Part shown: piece by piece, positions 8,201-15,064 of the stretch
How positions within the stretch are numbered: position 1 is the first letter of the stretch
Layout of the letters: each line of letters begins with the position of its first letter
Source: a virus
Length of the DNA: 25,630 nt
IMG/VR virus record: IMGVR_UViG_3300023443_000080
Span: 1 to 25,630 of that record
Reading direction: 5' to 3' (one strand)
Translations under genes and position numbers: made by a program
The notes under the pieces: generated by a model
Told to the model about the DNA's origin: nothing
What the model saw: only the letters and a program-made list of their open reading frames with translations
Databases searched by the model: none

Positions 8201-8299
8201 GTAACACTTAGTACAGGTGATGAGATAGTTGCTAAACTAGTAGGGGATGGCACTTCTGTAGCACCTACAATAACAGACTTTAGGTTGATAGTGGGATAA
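5264..8299 (+). CDS. Large repetitive tail-fibre-like / adhesin protein
   Basis: 1011 aa, rich in Gly, Thr, Ser, Val and Asn, and almost all predicted beta. The start ATG 5264 follows AAGGAA at 5249-5254, with an in-frame TAA immediately upstream. Seen: an internal duplication (residues about 1-150 and 255-395, each beginning LTDNFIV and containing LPSLNF/TPSLNF...SHITTGLSAS and a VRAKG block); two copies of the NGVxLxTxGxxxNFLxxTGNYSxP linker at about 158-185 and 225-250, a motif common in phage tail fibres; a probable beta-helix at about 495-720; two small beta modules at about 725-843; and a C-terminal globular beta domain. Inferred: a trimeric receptor-binding fibre or spike. Its place next to head genes also leaves a head fibre possible. 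No intramolecular chaperone or enzymatic motif recognised. Confidence 0.78.
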   Translation: MLTDNFIVRGNSGTEIDIGNITMSADGNDLNIPGSIEIENGSIALPSLNFASHITTGLSASVTGLELSVNGIEGLGIRTSTTPVNGLLIEMANTGDGVNIVPVGPDGSIDFVVRAKGGNLVLNNLIGEVHLGVGPVMIVKNTGTEVIISGDITATSFNGVALTTAGVSSNFLDETGNYSVPTDTGGQVDSVVSGTNITIDATDPVNPIANLDAAITGTSVNGVTLATGGAATNFLNQTGNYSTPAGTGNVTTSSTLTDNFIVIGNGTEDVDVTTASFSGDNLTIVGSATIVNGFIATPSLNFTSHITTGLSASTNRFDLSVNGVLGIGIVASTIPVNGLFVEMSDTGNGVNLVPQGTDGTIDLIVRAKGANVRINQIAGDTFIGIGDQIQVDNGGSTGIGRGVGTPSVVLDVATEASDTIPIARFSSTVTDSGSTRLFCGNNDPNTHVTGFPGDVYHRDSGELSGSWESLEATSGTEWFSRGLNPPTIRMINNIAQFEDLVSTGTFTVLEDTLLIMNTKVVTASNISIVFGFKLSVIGRYKGDVGFNYTGASTFISGEGSFIATQECNLESVGTGQLFDITNKAAIVIMKEIKLDGWDDLGEIVNAALIIDTVEMDNITVGLTLTNPREVVVTKIFQDGVAMVGSLFTFTTIAIGEIYSFKDIRSNLTSTGSIFDFSPDIPPTTQIAVSECLADIGNIFKQTQIATDAFTLVSDSAVSNTITAAVDNGSGLVRFSSSEDIFNGELVTTSGFTTNTAYNGTFKAFNIVLGVSFDVNVLIGTTETGNLSAKRVLFFSAGNSFSNGDTVEVTNSQFYNGFYRVLDSTTNEVEVNHSFEGTDIGTMSRDVGLDERDPRIKAFNNFSDNANSSVTLFAERNGNDVETPVSSGATFYSTVQVNVINSQSTQRFRMISSQISAYIYTGIETITVPVVATFTVIKNGGDGDYRAAVTKNDVDPTSENDGFVPMVITTQKSSWTYESIVTLSTGDEIVAKLVGDGTSVAPTITDFRLIVG

Positions 8300-8300
8300 A

Positions 8301-9923
8301 ATGGATTTTAATATATATAGAAATGATCTTGTAACTAGGTTCCCACAATATGTAATATCGGACCAAGTTGTTGGTTCTGGATTTACAGCAGAAGCAACAA
8401 TAACATCTACTTCTATTACCAGTGTAACGGACAATGGAGGAATAGCAGTATTTAATCACGCTGGAACTTCCCCCCCTGTAGATTCTTTGGTTACTATCAC
8501 TGGATTTATAACAAATACTACGTATAACGGAAGTTTTAGGATAACTTTATCAACCGCCACAACTTTTGAAACTGGTGTTGCTTTTGGAACTAATGAAACA
8601 GGGGATTATACAGCACAGGTTGTGATTAGTGGTTATGCGTCGTTTCAGTTAGAGGCATACCGTGACTTAAGAAATAAACTTCTTGAAGGTGAAGATCCTT
8701 TACCTCAAGCTACTACAACTCAAAAAGATTCATACACTGATGTTGAAACTAATTTTCATCTTGTAGATTCCGATCTTAACCAAATTCAATACTTTGATAG
8801 TGTTAACTGGGTAGGACCACCTGGAAGTGGTGGAGCTTCTGTTAGTGGATCTTGGAAGTTCGATAATAGTACGACAGAATCTAATCCTGGATCTGGGAAC
8901 TTTCGTACTAACAATGCTACTATTGGTAGCGTAACCAAATTATTTATATCACATGAATCAGAATCTGGATCGGATGTTACCAATATTATTAATTTATTGT
9001 CTTCTGGAGATGTACTTTACTTACAGAATGCTGAAGATTCTACAGAGTTCTTAACATTCAATATTACTATAAATGTTGATAATGGTTCTTGGAGTTCAAT
9101 TACAGGGACTGTAAGTAATTCAAATTCAAATTTTACTAATGGAAAAGAATTTGGAATTGTATTTCTATTTGGAGGTGCTGGACCAAGTGCTAATGGTCTA
9201 CCATTAAATTTTGCAAGTTTTAATGGTTCTGGTGGTTTGAGCTATATATCAAGTACTACTGTACAGGTAACGGCAGGATCTTGGAGAGATAGTGCCAATT
9301 CTTTTGATCTTATATTAGGATCAAACACCAACGTAGTTATAACGACTACAGGGGCAGGAGGTTTACAAACCGGATCATCTGAGTCATCGAACACTTGGTA
9401 TGGGGTTTATGCTATTGGGGATACCTCAGGATCTAATGTTACAACTACCTTACTTATACCAGAAGGTGTAGCTTTCAATGAGTCTGGGTATGATGTAATT
9501 AGAAATGTAGGTTGGGTAAAAAATAATGCCGGGGCTGATTTTTTTAGATTTAATACAGAAGGTAAAGGGTCATCTCAGATATACCTATTTGATATTGATG
9601 CTCAATCAGAAATATTAACCGCGGGTAGTGCTACTACATTTACTGATATTGACTGTTCGGCTTTTATACCTCCAACATCAATATTAGGATTCTTTCAAGT
9701 AGGCGTTGTCGCGTCTGCTGCATTTGCAGGAATAACGATAAGGCCAAATGGTGCTGGTGGCACATACGCTGCGTTTGTAACACGCCCAGGAATAGCAACA
9801 ACAATTACAAACAGGTCATTTGCAGCTATGATTACTGACGAAGATCGAATTATAGAATATGAGATGATTAATGCAGGTGATGATGGATACCTATCCATCC
9901 AAGGGTTTAAGGTGGATATATAA
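8301..9923 (+). CDS. Tail-fibre-like / adhesin protein, 540 aa
   Basis: Begins 1 nt after the preceding stop (TAAAATG). Seen: N-terminal residues about 42-106 carry a beta module (NGGIAVF...VTITGFITNTTYNGSF...TNETGDYTAQ) also found in the C-terminal half of the upstream fibre. A short alpha segment, EAYRDLRNKLLEG, follows, then a GSWKFDNSTTESNPGSGNFR block near 190-210 that is widespread in phage fibre proteins, and Gly/Ser/Asn-rich beta repeats. The C-terminal ~110 residues form a distinct globular beta domain and the likely receptor-binding tip. Inferred: part of the same host-recognition cassette as its neighbours. Confidence 0.72.
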   Translation: MDFNIYRNDLVTRFPQYVISDQVVGSGFTAEATITSTSITSVTDNGGIAVFNHAGTSPPVDSLVTITGFITNTTYNGSFRITLSTATTFETGVAFGTNETGDYTAQVVISGYASFQLEAYRDLRNKLLEGEDPLPQATTTQKDSYTDVETNFHLVDSDLNQIQYFDSVNWVGPPGSGGASVSGSWKFDNSTTESNPGSGNFRTNNATIGSVTKLFISHESESGSDVTNIINLLSSGDVLYLQNAEDSTEFLTFNITINVDNGSWSSITGTVSNSNSNFTNGKEFGIVFLFGGAGPSANGLPLNFASFNGSGGLSYISSTTVQVTAGSWRDSANSFDLILGSNTNVVITTTGAGGLQTGSSESSNTWYGVYAIGDTSGSNVTTTLLIPEGVAFNESGYDVIRNVGWVKNNAGADFFRFNTEGKGSSQIYLFDIDAQSEILTAGSATTFTDIDCSAFIPPTSILGFFQVGVVASAAFAGITIRPNGAGGTYAAFVTRPGIATTITNRSFAAMITDEDRIIEYEMINAGDDGYLSIQGFKVDI

Positions 9924-10693
9924 TGGCAATAGTTTTTCAGGTTTTAATTTTACATGATTCAGGTAATACTGGCCCAGGTGATGTTATTGCGGCGGGCTAT
10001 ACAGATTTAACATTAGATGGAAAATATAATGCCTCGATAATGTCAGTAAGAACGGATTCTCCAAGCTCTGTGTTTATCTACTCTGATCAGAACACAGATG
10101 TTACAGAATGGGATGGTGTTTCTTTTTCTAATGCTACTAAAAACTATGATGTAACTACTCATTTTGTTAAGTGGGACCTGGTAAATGAAGAATATATAAT
10201 TCTAAGACTAATAGAAGGATCGAAGGAAGTAGTTTTTGATGCTAATAGTGTTAGCTACCCTTCGAGTAATCCGGCCACCGCTGATTCTAGAAACGGACAT
10301 CCTATAATTGCTTATGATGATACAGTTGCTGAAAGTATACTAATCACTTCGTCTGTGTCAGGAAATTATGTTGGTGGAGAATTTGATGTTTTTGTTGAGT
10401 GGGTTTCTGCATCTGCTACTACAGGTGGTGTGTCATGGGGAGTTGAGATTGAACGCAGTTCTCCAGGAGGAACTAGTATTGCATCTGATTCATTTGCAGC
10501 GCAGCAAATAGGAACCGATACAACTAATGGAACTTCAGGCATTATCACAAGAACGCTTATTGCATTTACTCAGTCCCAGGCAGATTCAATTGAAGCCTTT
10601 GATACTTTTAGAATGAGAATACAACGAGTTGTAGGAGATGTCGGTGATGATATGGTAGGAGATGCTCAAATTGTTAAGATTGGAGCGGTATAA
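9923..10693 (+). CDS. Putative virion/fibre-associated beta protein, 256 aa
   Basis: TAATG overlap with the preceding gene. The first 100 residues form an all-beta domain (GYTDLTLDGKYNASIMSV, then a WDLVNEEYIILRL segment). The second part, from about 130, includes GGEFDVFVEWVSASATTGGVSWGVEIE, a beta-sandwich style sequence seen in phage appendage proteins. No signal peptide or catalytic motif. The role as a fibre accessory or second adhesin is inferred from composition and context only. Confidence 0.6.
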   Translation: MAIVFQVLILHDSGNTGPGDVIAAGYTDLTLDGKYNASIMSVRTDSPSSVFIYSDQNTDVTEWDGVSFSNATKNYDVTTHFVKWDLVNEEYIILRLIEGSKEVVFDANSVSYPSSNPATADSRNGHPIIAYDDTVAESILITSSVSGNYVGGEFDVFVEWVSASATTGGVSWGVEIERSSPGGTSIASDSFAAQQIGTDTTNGTSGIITRTLIAFTQSQADSIEAFDTFRMRIQRVVGDVGDDMVGDAQIVKIGAV

Positions 10694-10695
10694 TT

Positions 10696-11358
10696 GTGGC
10701 TAGAAACTTTGAAGAATCTAATAATGATTATATAGAGATCGGGGATGTAGCTGCTTTAGACCTTACTGGTGATACCGTTTCTTTATCTTCTTGGATAAGA
10801 ATAGAAGCTCTTAATGGAGAACAGAAGATTTTTGATAAGTGGTCCGATGTTGATAGCAACTTTAGTTATCTGTTATCAATGAATGTAGATAATAAAATCA
10901 TAATGGCTATACATTCTGGCACTACTACAATAGCTACTGGGACAACGACTTTGAGTACTGGGGTATGGTTTCATGTCGCTGGAACTTATGATGGATCAAA
11001 TATAAGAGTCTACTTGAATGGAATAGAAGAAGGTTCGACTGCGAAAACTGGGAACATGGTATCAAACACATCACCCGTGAGAATTGGTGCAGGTTCCGGT
11101 GGTGTGGGAACCGAACAACCATTTAATGGTGATATTGGTCATTGTGAGATCTGGGATAGTGCTTTATCAGCTAATGAAATAAAATCATTATCAGTGGGTG
11201 TTAATCCATTAAGGATTAACAGGGAGAGCTTATTATCTTATTCACCACTCAATGGGCAAAATCCAGAATTGGATGTAATTGGTGGGTTAGATTTAACGGT
11301 AGTGGGAACAACTAAATCTGAAGAACCACCAATACCTAACAGTATAATAGCACCATAA
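10696..11358 (+). CDS. LamG/concanavalin A-like lectin-fold protein
   Basis: 220 aa, GTG start 2 nt after the previous stop with a GGAGCGG purine stretch upstream. Seen: the LamG-like jelly-roll signature: SLSSWIRI near 30, then a TGVWFHVAGTYDGSNIRVYLNG strand pair near 90-112, SPVRIGAG, and the closing FNGDIGHCEIWDSALSANEI near 142-160. Known: this fold often binds glycans. Inferred: it binds host or surface polysaccharide as part of the fibre cassette. The C-terminal ~45 residues hold a second copy-like strand set (LLSYSPLNGQNPELDVIGG) and a Pro-rich tail. Confidence 0.82.
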   Translation: MARNFEESNNDYIEIGDVAALDLTGDTVSLSSWIRIEALNGEQKIFDKWSDVDSNFSYLLSMNVDNKIIMAIHSGTTTIATGTTTLSTGVWFHVAGTYDGSNIRVYLNGIEEGSTAKTGNMVSNTSPVRIGAGSGGVGTEQPFNGDIGHCEIWDSALSANEIKSLSVGVNPLRINRESLLSYSPLNGQNPELDVIGGLDLTVVGTTKSEEPPIPNSIIAP

Positions 11359-11371
11359 AAAGGATAATTAT

Positions 11372-11518
11372 ATGAAAGTAGAGCCTACAAAAGAAGACTA
11401 TCAAGAACTATTAAAAGATGAACATTCTAGAATGTTACTCACAACTATAGTACTTCAAAGATTATTAAAAGATGCAACAACAACAATTGAAGAACTTAAA
11501 AAGGGTGAATCAAATTAG
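11372..11518 (+). CDS. Small helical hypothetical protein, 48 aa
   Basis: ATG 11372 is preceded by AAAAGGATAATTAT, an acceptable Shine-Dalgarno. The product (MKVEPTKEDYQELL...) is charged and predicted helical, ending IEELKKGESN; Leu spacing suggests a short coiled coil. It fills the gap between the LamG gene and the next gene. No family recognised. Confidence 0.6.
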   Translation: MKVEPTKEDYQELLKDEHSRMLLTTIVLQRLLKDATTTIEELKKGESN

Positions 11519-11529
11519 GGATTATAATA

Positions 11530-11793
11530 ATGAAAATAGAACAATTTACAGTATTTTCAGGGGTAGTCACAAAAATAGGTGATATTGTACCCGAAACTAA
11601 ATTTATGTATGTACAAAACAATAATGTAACTAATTTTATGGTTGTAGGCACTAATAATTCACTTACACTATCTACAGGGTATAAAATAGTGCCTGGAGAT
11701 ACATTTCCAGTACCTTTAGATGGGAATACCACGGAAGTATTTGCTTTAGCATCTATTGCTGATATTAACGAAACAATAGTGGTGCAGGGATAA
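11530..11793 (+). CDS. Small beta-rich hypothetical protein, 87 aa
   Basis: The product is an all-beta-looking sequence with LSTGYKIVPGDTFPVPLDG followed by a TEVFALASI strand, a layout seen in small virion accessory or decoration proteins. It begins 11 nt after the preceding stop and ends 2 nt before the protease gene, inside the head-maturation block. A capsid decoration or fibre accessory role is plausible but unproven. Confidence 0.6.
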   Translation: MKIEQFTVFSGVVTKIGDIVPETKFMYVQNNNVTNFMVVGTNNSLTLSTGYKIVPGDTFPVPLDGNTTEVFALASIADINETIVVQG

Positions 11794-11795
11794 TT

Positions 11796-12944
11796 ATGGT
11801 TTTAAGATTTGATGTAGGTTCTATTAAGAGTAAACATATCACTAAAGAAGGTTTTTTATCTCTAGAAGGTACTGTTACAAGAATAGGTGTTTTTAGATAC
11901 AAGAACAGTGATGGATCTATTAGAAATGAATTAAGACATCCAGACGATGTTTTAAAAACTGATTCGTTATCCACTATGGAAATGATACCAATTACATTAC
12001 ATCATCCATCAGAGAAAACAGTTAATTCTAAAAACTTTAAAAAGGTTGGTGTTGGTTTCACTGGAAATAAAATAACCAATGATGGAGTATTTATAAAAAC
12101 CAATCTAAAGATAAATGATCAAAATGCTATTAATGCTGTAGAAAATGATAACATACAAGAATTGTCATTAGGATATAGTACGGTTTTAGTTCCAGAGTCA
12201 GGGGAATTTAATGGAGAACATTATGATTGTAGACAAACAGAGATTGTATATAACCATCTTGCATTAGTAGACAAGGGAAGGGCAGGGCCAGAGGCTAGAC
12301 TACATTTAGATTCTGATGATGCTGTTCAAGAAGATAATATTAACATTGATAAAAAGGAGAAAATGATGCCAGATTTAGTAAAAGTTTCAATTGGTTCACT
12401 CAATTACGATGCTGCACCAGAAGTTAAAATTGCATATGAAACCGCGATTAAAAGAGCGGATATAGCTGAAACTGAACTCAAAACAAAATCAAATGAGGTT
12501 TCCACTGTTCAAGCTAAACTTGATACAGCTAATGAGACTATAGAATTAGCAAAAAAAGAAGATCCACAACTAAAGATTGATGAGGCTGTAAAGACTAGAA
12601 TCGATTTAGAAAGGATTGCTTTAACTCATTTAGATTCTAATACCAAACTTGATGGTGTATCTAATAAAGAAATAAAAAAGCAATGTATATTAAAGCATTT
12701 TCCAGAATCACAGAAAAAATTAGATGATGGTAATGATATATATATAGATGCACGTTTTGATGCTGTTCTTGAAATGAAAACTGATGGTAGACATAATGAT
12801 AATCCACCTAAAAAAGGAATTGCTGATCAACGTATTTCTATATATACAAAGAATGATAGTAGATCCAAAGATAGGATTGATTCTGTAGCATCTAAACAGA
12901 AAATGGAAGATTACTTATTAAATTCCTGGAAACCTAAAGAATAA
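11796..12944 (+). CDS. Prohead protease-scaffold fusion (DUF2213 family)
   Basis: 382 aa. The N-terminal ~165 residues match DUF2213: RHPDDVLKTDSL near 47-58, IPITLHHP (H69/H70) near 64-71, a VGVGF strand, IQELSLGYS (S124) near 120-128, and YNHLALVDKGRAG near 152-163. Known: such proteins act as capsid-maturation proteases of the HK97 U35-like type. His69/70 and Ser124 are the candidate catalytic residues (inferred, not proven). After an acidic linker, the C-terminal ~190 residues are charged and coiled-coil-like (AETELKTKSNEVSTVQAKL), as in scaffolds that line the prohead interior. A strong internal ribosome site before Met190/191 suggests the scaffold part is also made alone. It precedes the cement and capsid genes, the usual order. 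Confidence 0.88.
   Translation: MVLRFDVGSIKSKHITKEGFLSLEGTVTRIGVFRYKNSDGSIRNELRHPDDVLKTDSLSTMEMIPITLHHPSEKTVNSKNFKKVGVGFTGNKITNDGVFIKTNLKINDQNAINAVENDNIQELSLGYSTVLVPESGEFNGEHYDCRQTEIVYNHLALVDKGRAGPEARLHLDSDDAVQEDNINIDKKEKMMPDLVKVSIGSLNYDAAPEVKIAYETAIKRADIAETELKTKSNEVSTVQAKLDTANETIELAKKEDPQLKIDEAVKTRIDLERIALTHLDSNTKLDGVSNKEIKKQCILKHFPESQKKLDDGNDIYIDARFDAVLEMKTDGRHNDNPPKKGIADQRISIYTKNDSRSKDRIDSVASKQKMEDYLLNSWKPKE
12354..12359 (+). promoter_or_regulatory. Internal Shine-Dalgarno for a nested scaffold protein
   Basis: AAGGAG lies inside the protease-scaffold gene, 3 nt before ATG 12363 and 6 nt before ATG 12366. Both ATGs are in frame (Met190 and Met191). The site falls exactly at the linker between protease and scaffold regions, as expected for a lambda Nu3-style internal start. 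Confidence 0.6.
12366..12944 (+). CDS. Probable nested scaffold protein (internal in-frame start)
   Basis: 192 aa read in the same frame as the DUF2213 gene from Met191 (MPDLVKVSIGSLNYDAAPEV). The upstream AAGGAG is one of the best ribosome sites in the window, while the residues it encodes (KKEK) need no such codons. The product would contain the coiled-coil region (about 25-65) and the charged C-terminus but no protease. Known precedent: lambda Nu3 is made from an internal start in gene C. Start choice between 12363 and 12366 is by spacing only. Confidence 0.5.
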   Translation: MPDLVKVSIGSLNYDAAPEVKIAYETAIKRADIAETELKTKSNEVSTVQAKLDTANETIELAKKEDPQLKIDEAVKTRIDLERIALTHLDSNTKLDGVSNKEIKKQCILKHFPESQKKLDDGNDIYIDARFDAVLEMKTDGRHNDNPPKKGIADQRISIYTKNDSRSKDRIDSVASKQKMEDYLLNSWKPKE

Positions 12945-13010
12945 TAAATTTAACTGAATCCTGAAAGCTAAAACAGGTAATTAATTATAAACATTTAAAA
13001 GGAGTAAGAT

Positions 13011-13496
13011 ATGTCACAAACAGCTTACACAATAGATCAGCCTGAAGCTTTTGCAGGAATGAAGGGTGATTCTGAATTTGATAAAGTAGAAAGTAAAGCA
13101 GCTGAGGGAGTGGTAGGTTTTGGTCTTGGTCTTGAAGCTGGTACCGATCCAGTAGACCAAGTTAAAGTGCCATCTGATGCGGCAGGTGTATTTAGAGGAA
13201 TATCTATACATCAACATGTAGAACCATTATCCGATGGATCTGTTCAATATCTTGATACACAAACTGTTGGTGTTCTTAGACAAGGCAAGGTTTGGATGCA
13301 ACAAGAATCTTCAGACATCGATACACTTGCTGTAGATAATGCTGTATTTGTTAATGTAGCAATTGCAGGGGTACAACTAGGGAGAGTAACATCAGTTTCA
13401 ACTTCTAATCTTTCCATTCCTACTGGTGTATGTCGTAAAATAACTGTAGACCCCGATGGAATTTCAATAGCTTTAATAGAAATAAACTTACCTTAA
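13011..13496 (+). CDS. Structural cement / head decoration protein (gp24-like)
   Basis: 161 aa with a strong Shine-Dalgarno (AAAAGGAG 7-8 nt before ATG). The N-terminus YTIDQPEAFAGMKGDS, then EGVVGFGLGLEAGTDPVDQV and FRGISIHQHVEP, follows the pattern of phage structural cement proteins found immediately upstream of DUF2184 capsid genes. The rest is beta-rich with TVGVLRQGKVWMQ near 86-98. Known role: it binds the outside or junctions of the capsid lattice and stabilises it. The strong ribosome site and own short leader fit high expression. Confidence 0.8.
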   Translation: MSQTAYTIDQPEAFAGMKGDSEFDKVESKAAEGVVGFGLGLEAGTDPVDQVKVPSDAAGVFRGISIHQHVEPLSDGSVQYLDTQTVGVLRQGKVWMQQESSDIDTLAVDNAVFVNVAIAGVQLGRVTSVSTSNLSIPTGVCRKITVDPDGISIALIEINLP

Positions 13497-13538
13497 TAGC
13501 ATTGAGGTTAATTTTTAACTACAAAGGAAAAAATAATT

Positions 13539-14495
13539 ATGGATACAATATATACACAAAATCTCGATGCGAACGAATCGGCCTTTTTCGCGAGGGAGCT
13601 AGAGTTTGTCAAGTCTAAAACCTACGACATTAAATACCCTAATCTGAAAGCGACTAAATTAATCCCAATGTCTATGGATGCAGGGGCTGGTGCTGATACA
13701 ATCACTTATCAACAACTTAATAGTGCGGGTATTGCTAAGATAATTGCAAACTATGCTGATGATCTTCCTAGAGCTGATGTATTTGGTAAAGAGTTTACAT
13801 CTAATGTACGTACAATAGGTATGGCTTATGGATATAATAGGCAAGAAATTAGAGCTGCCCAGATGGCAGGAAGACCTTTAAGGGATAAGAAAGCAACAGC
13901 AACTAGAAAAGCTAATGACGAAGAAGTCAATAGGATAGGATGGTTTGGTGATGATATTAATGGTTTAATAGGTTTCCTTACACAACCTAATGTTCCATCG
14001 GCTGTAGTTGCTACAGGAATTACATCTGGTAATGTACGTTGGATTGGTGGTACTCCTAAAAATCCTGCTGAAATACTTCAGGATATGAATGACGCTGTGA
14101 CTCGTATTATATCACTTACATTAGGCGTTGAGAATCCTAATACTATATTACTTCCAATTGATCAGCAAAGGAAGATAGCTACTACTAGGCTTGACTCTGG
14201 AACTGATACTACCATTATGGAATACTTCCTAAAAAATAATCCTCAAATTAATGTAATCGAATGGGTTAACGAATTAAACGATGTTAGTCCAGCTCCATCT
14301 GGGGGTGCCTCTCCCACCGATATTGGTATAACTTATGAAAAGAATATAGATATACTTTCATTTGAAATTCCTATGACCTTTACACAGCTTGCCCCACAGG
14401 AAAGAAATCTAGAATTTGTAGTTAACACAGAATCTAGGAATGGTGGAGTTATAGTCTATTACCCACTGGCCATTGATTTTATGGAAGGTATATAG
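13539..14495 (+). CDS. Major capsid protein (DUF2184 family)
   Basis: 318 aa. An N-terminal arm with NESAFFARELEFVKSKTYDIKYP and LIPMSMDAGAGADTITYQQL, then DVFGKEFTSNVRTIGMAYGYNRQEIRAAQ, NRIGWFGD near 131-138 and GLIGFLTQPNV, match the DUF2184 capsid family with the HK97 fold. The C-terminal part has the typical TFTQLAPQERNLEFVVNTESRNGGVIVYYP ending. An AAAGGA ribosome site lies upstream. It is placed after protease and cement genes and before connector genes, the standard head order. Composition here is slightly less AT-rich than neighbours, as expected for a highly expressed gene. Confidence 0.93.
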   Translation: MDTIYTQNLDANESAFFARELEFVKSKTYDIKYPNLKATKLIPMSMDAGAGADTITYQQLNSAGIAKIIANYADDLPRADVFGKEFTSNVRTIGMAYGYNRQEIRAAQMAGRPLRDKKATATRKANDEEVNRIGWFGDDINGLIGFLTQPNVPSAVVATGITSGNVRWIGGTPKNPAEILQDMNDAVTRIISLTLGVENPNTILLPIDQQRKIATTRLDSGTDTTIMEYFLKNNPQINVIEWVNELNDVSPAPSGGASPTDIGITYEKNIDILSFEIPMTFTQLAPQERNLEFVVNTESRNGGVIVYYPLAIDFMEGI

Positions 14496-14500
14496 TCCTC

Positions 14501-14581
14501 TGCTGGTGTAGTGGAAAGCCTTGCTTGTATACCAGGGTTAAGTCGAAAGACAGTATACTCATGAATCATTAACAACCAGCA
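14501..14581 (+). ncRNA. Candidate structured RNA element between capsid gene and next gene
   Basis: Seen: nested inverted repeats. Outer TGCTGGT (14501-14507) pairs with ACCAGCA (14575-14581); middle GTATAC (14527-14532) pairs with GTATAC (14553-14558); an inner hairpin GTC-GAAA-GAC (14542-14551) has a GNRA-type tetraloop. The layout loosely recalls a tRNA-like fold, but no proper D-arm, T-arm or anticodon stem can be drawn. It could be a processing, attenuation or mRNA-stability element after the capsid gene. Confidence 0.3.
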
Positions 14582-14593
14582 ACGGAGAATAAT

Positions 14594-15064
14594 ATGTCAA
14601 AAAATAAAAACATTCAAGAAACAGAATCAACAGACTATACAGAAGTTGTAGTTCATAGAAATAAATTAAATATGACTACAATCAATTTTACAAAAGATGG
14701 TAAGATACATTCATTAAGGGTATATCCAGGTACAAATAGAATTACTGATGAAATAATTATAAGTTGTATCAATGATCCTAAGTGTAATAGGGTTTGGATG
14801 GATTTTTTAAAACCCTCTAAATTTTTTAGACATGGGTGCCATGAAATTATCACTGGACAAGTAAAAAAGGGAACTAAACAAACTACATCATTTACATCAA
14901 TGGATGCCGACACCGCTAAATTGGTAGTTTCTGAAACCTATTCTATAGAGCAATTAAAACAGATGTATTCAGATGAGGAAAGACATAAATCAAGAAAAAC
15001 TATTCTTTCAGCTATTATGGGACAAATAGATTTACAAAGTAAAGAAGATGTAGGTAAACATTAA
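14594..15064 (+). CDS. Hypothetical protein in the head-connector block, 156 aa
   Basis: An AACGGAG ribosome site precedes ATG 14594. Seen: a polar N-terminus, then a beta-rich core NMTTINFTKDGKIHSLRVYPG followed by ITDEIIISCINDP and KVWMDFLKP-like text (actual NRVWMDFLKPSKFF), and a helical Lys-rich C-terminal part starting near AKLVVSETYSIEQLKQMY. Not recognised. Its place between capsid and DUF4054 connector genes suggests a head-region accessory. TAATG overlap with the next gene. Confidence 0.65.
   Translation: MSKNKNIQETESTDYTEVVVHRNKLNMTTINFTKDGKIHSLRVYPGTNRITDEIIISCINDPKCNRVWMDFLKPSKFFRHGCHEIITGQVKKGTKQTTSFTSMDADTAKLVVSETYSIEQLKQMYSDEERHKSRKTILSAIMGQIDLQSKEDVGKH

Noticed and set aside
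12954-12991. Possible promoter before the cement and capsid genes (CTGAAA, then TATAAA)
   Set aside because: Weak -35 match and 19-nt spacing; could be real but cannot be supported by sequence alone.
13507-13519. GTTAA/TTAAC hairpin between cement and capsid genes as a terminator
   Set aside because: Only a 5-bp AT-only stem with no T tract; unlikely to stop transcription.
14501-14581. A true tRNA gene in the gap after the capsid gene
   Set aside because: A 7-bp acceptor-like stem can be drawn, but D-arm, anticodon arm, T-arm consensus and CCA are missing.
14501-14581. Hammerhead ribozyme in the same gap (a CGAAA stretch is present)
   Set aside because: The CTGANGA core and correct stem order are absent.
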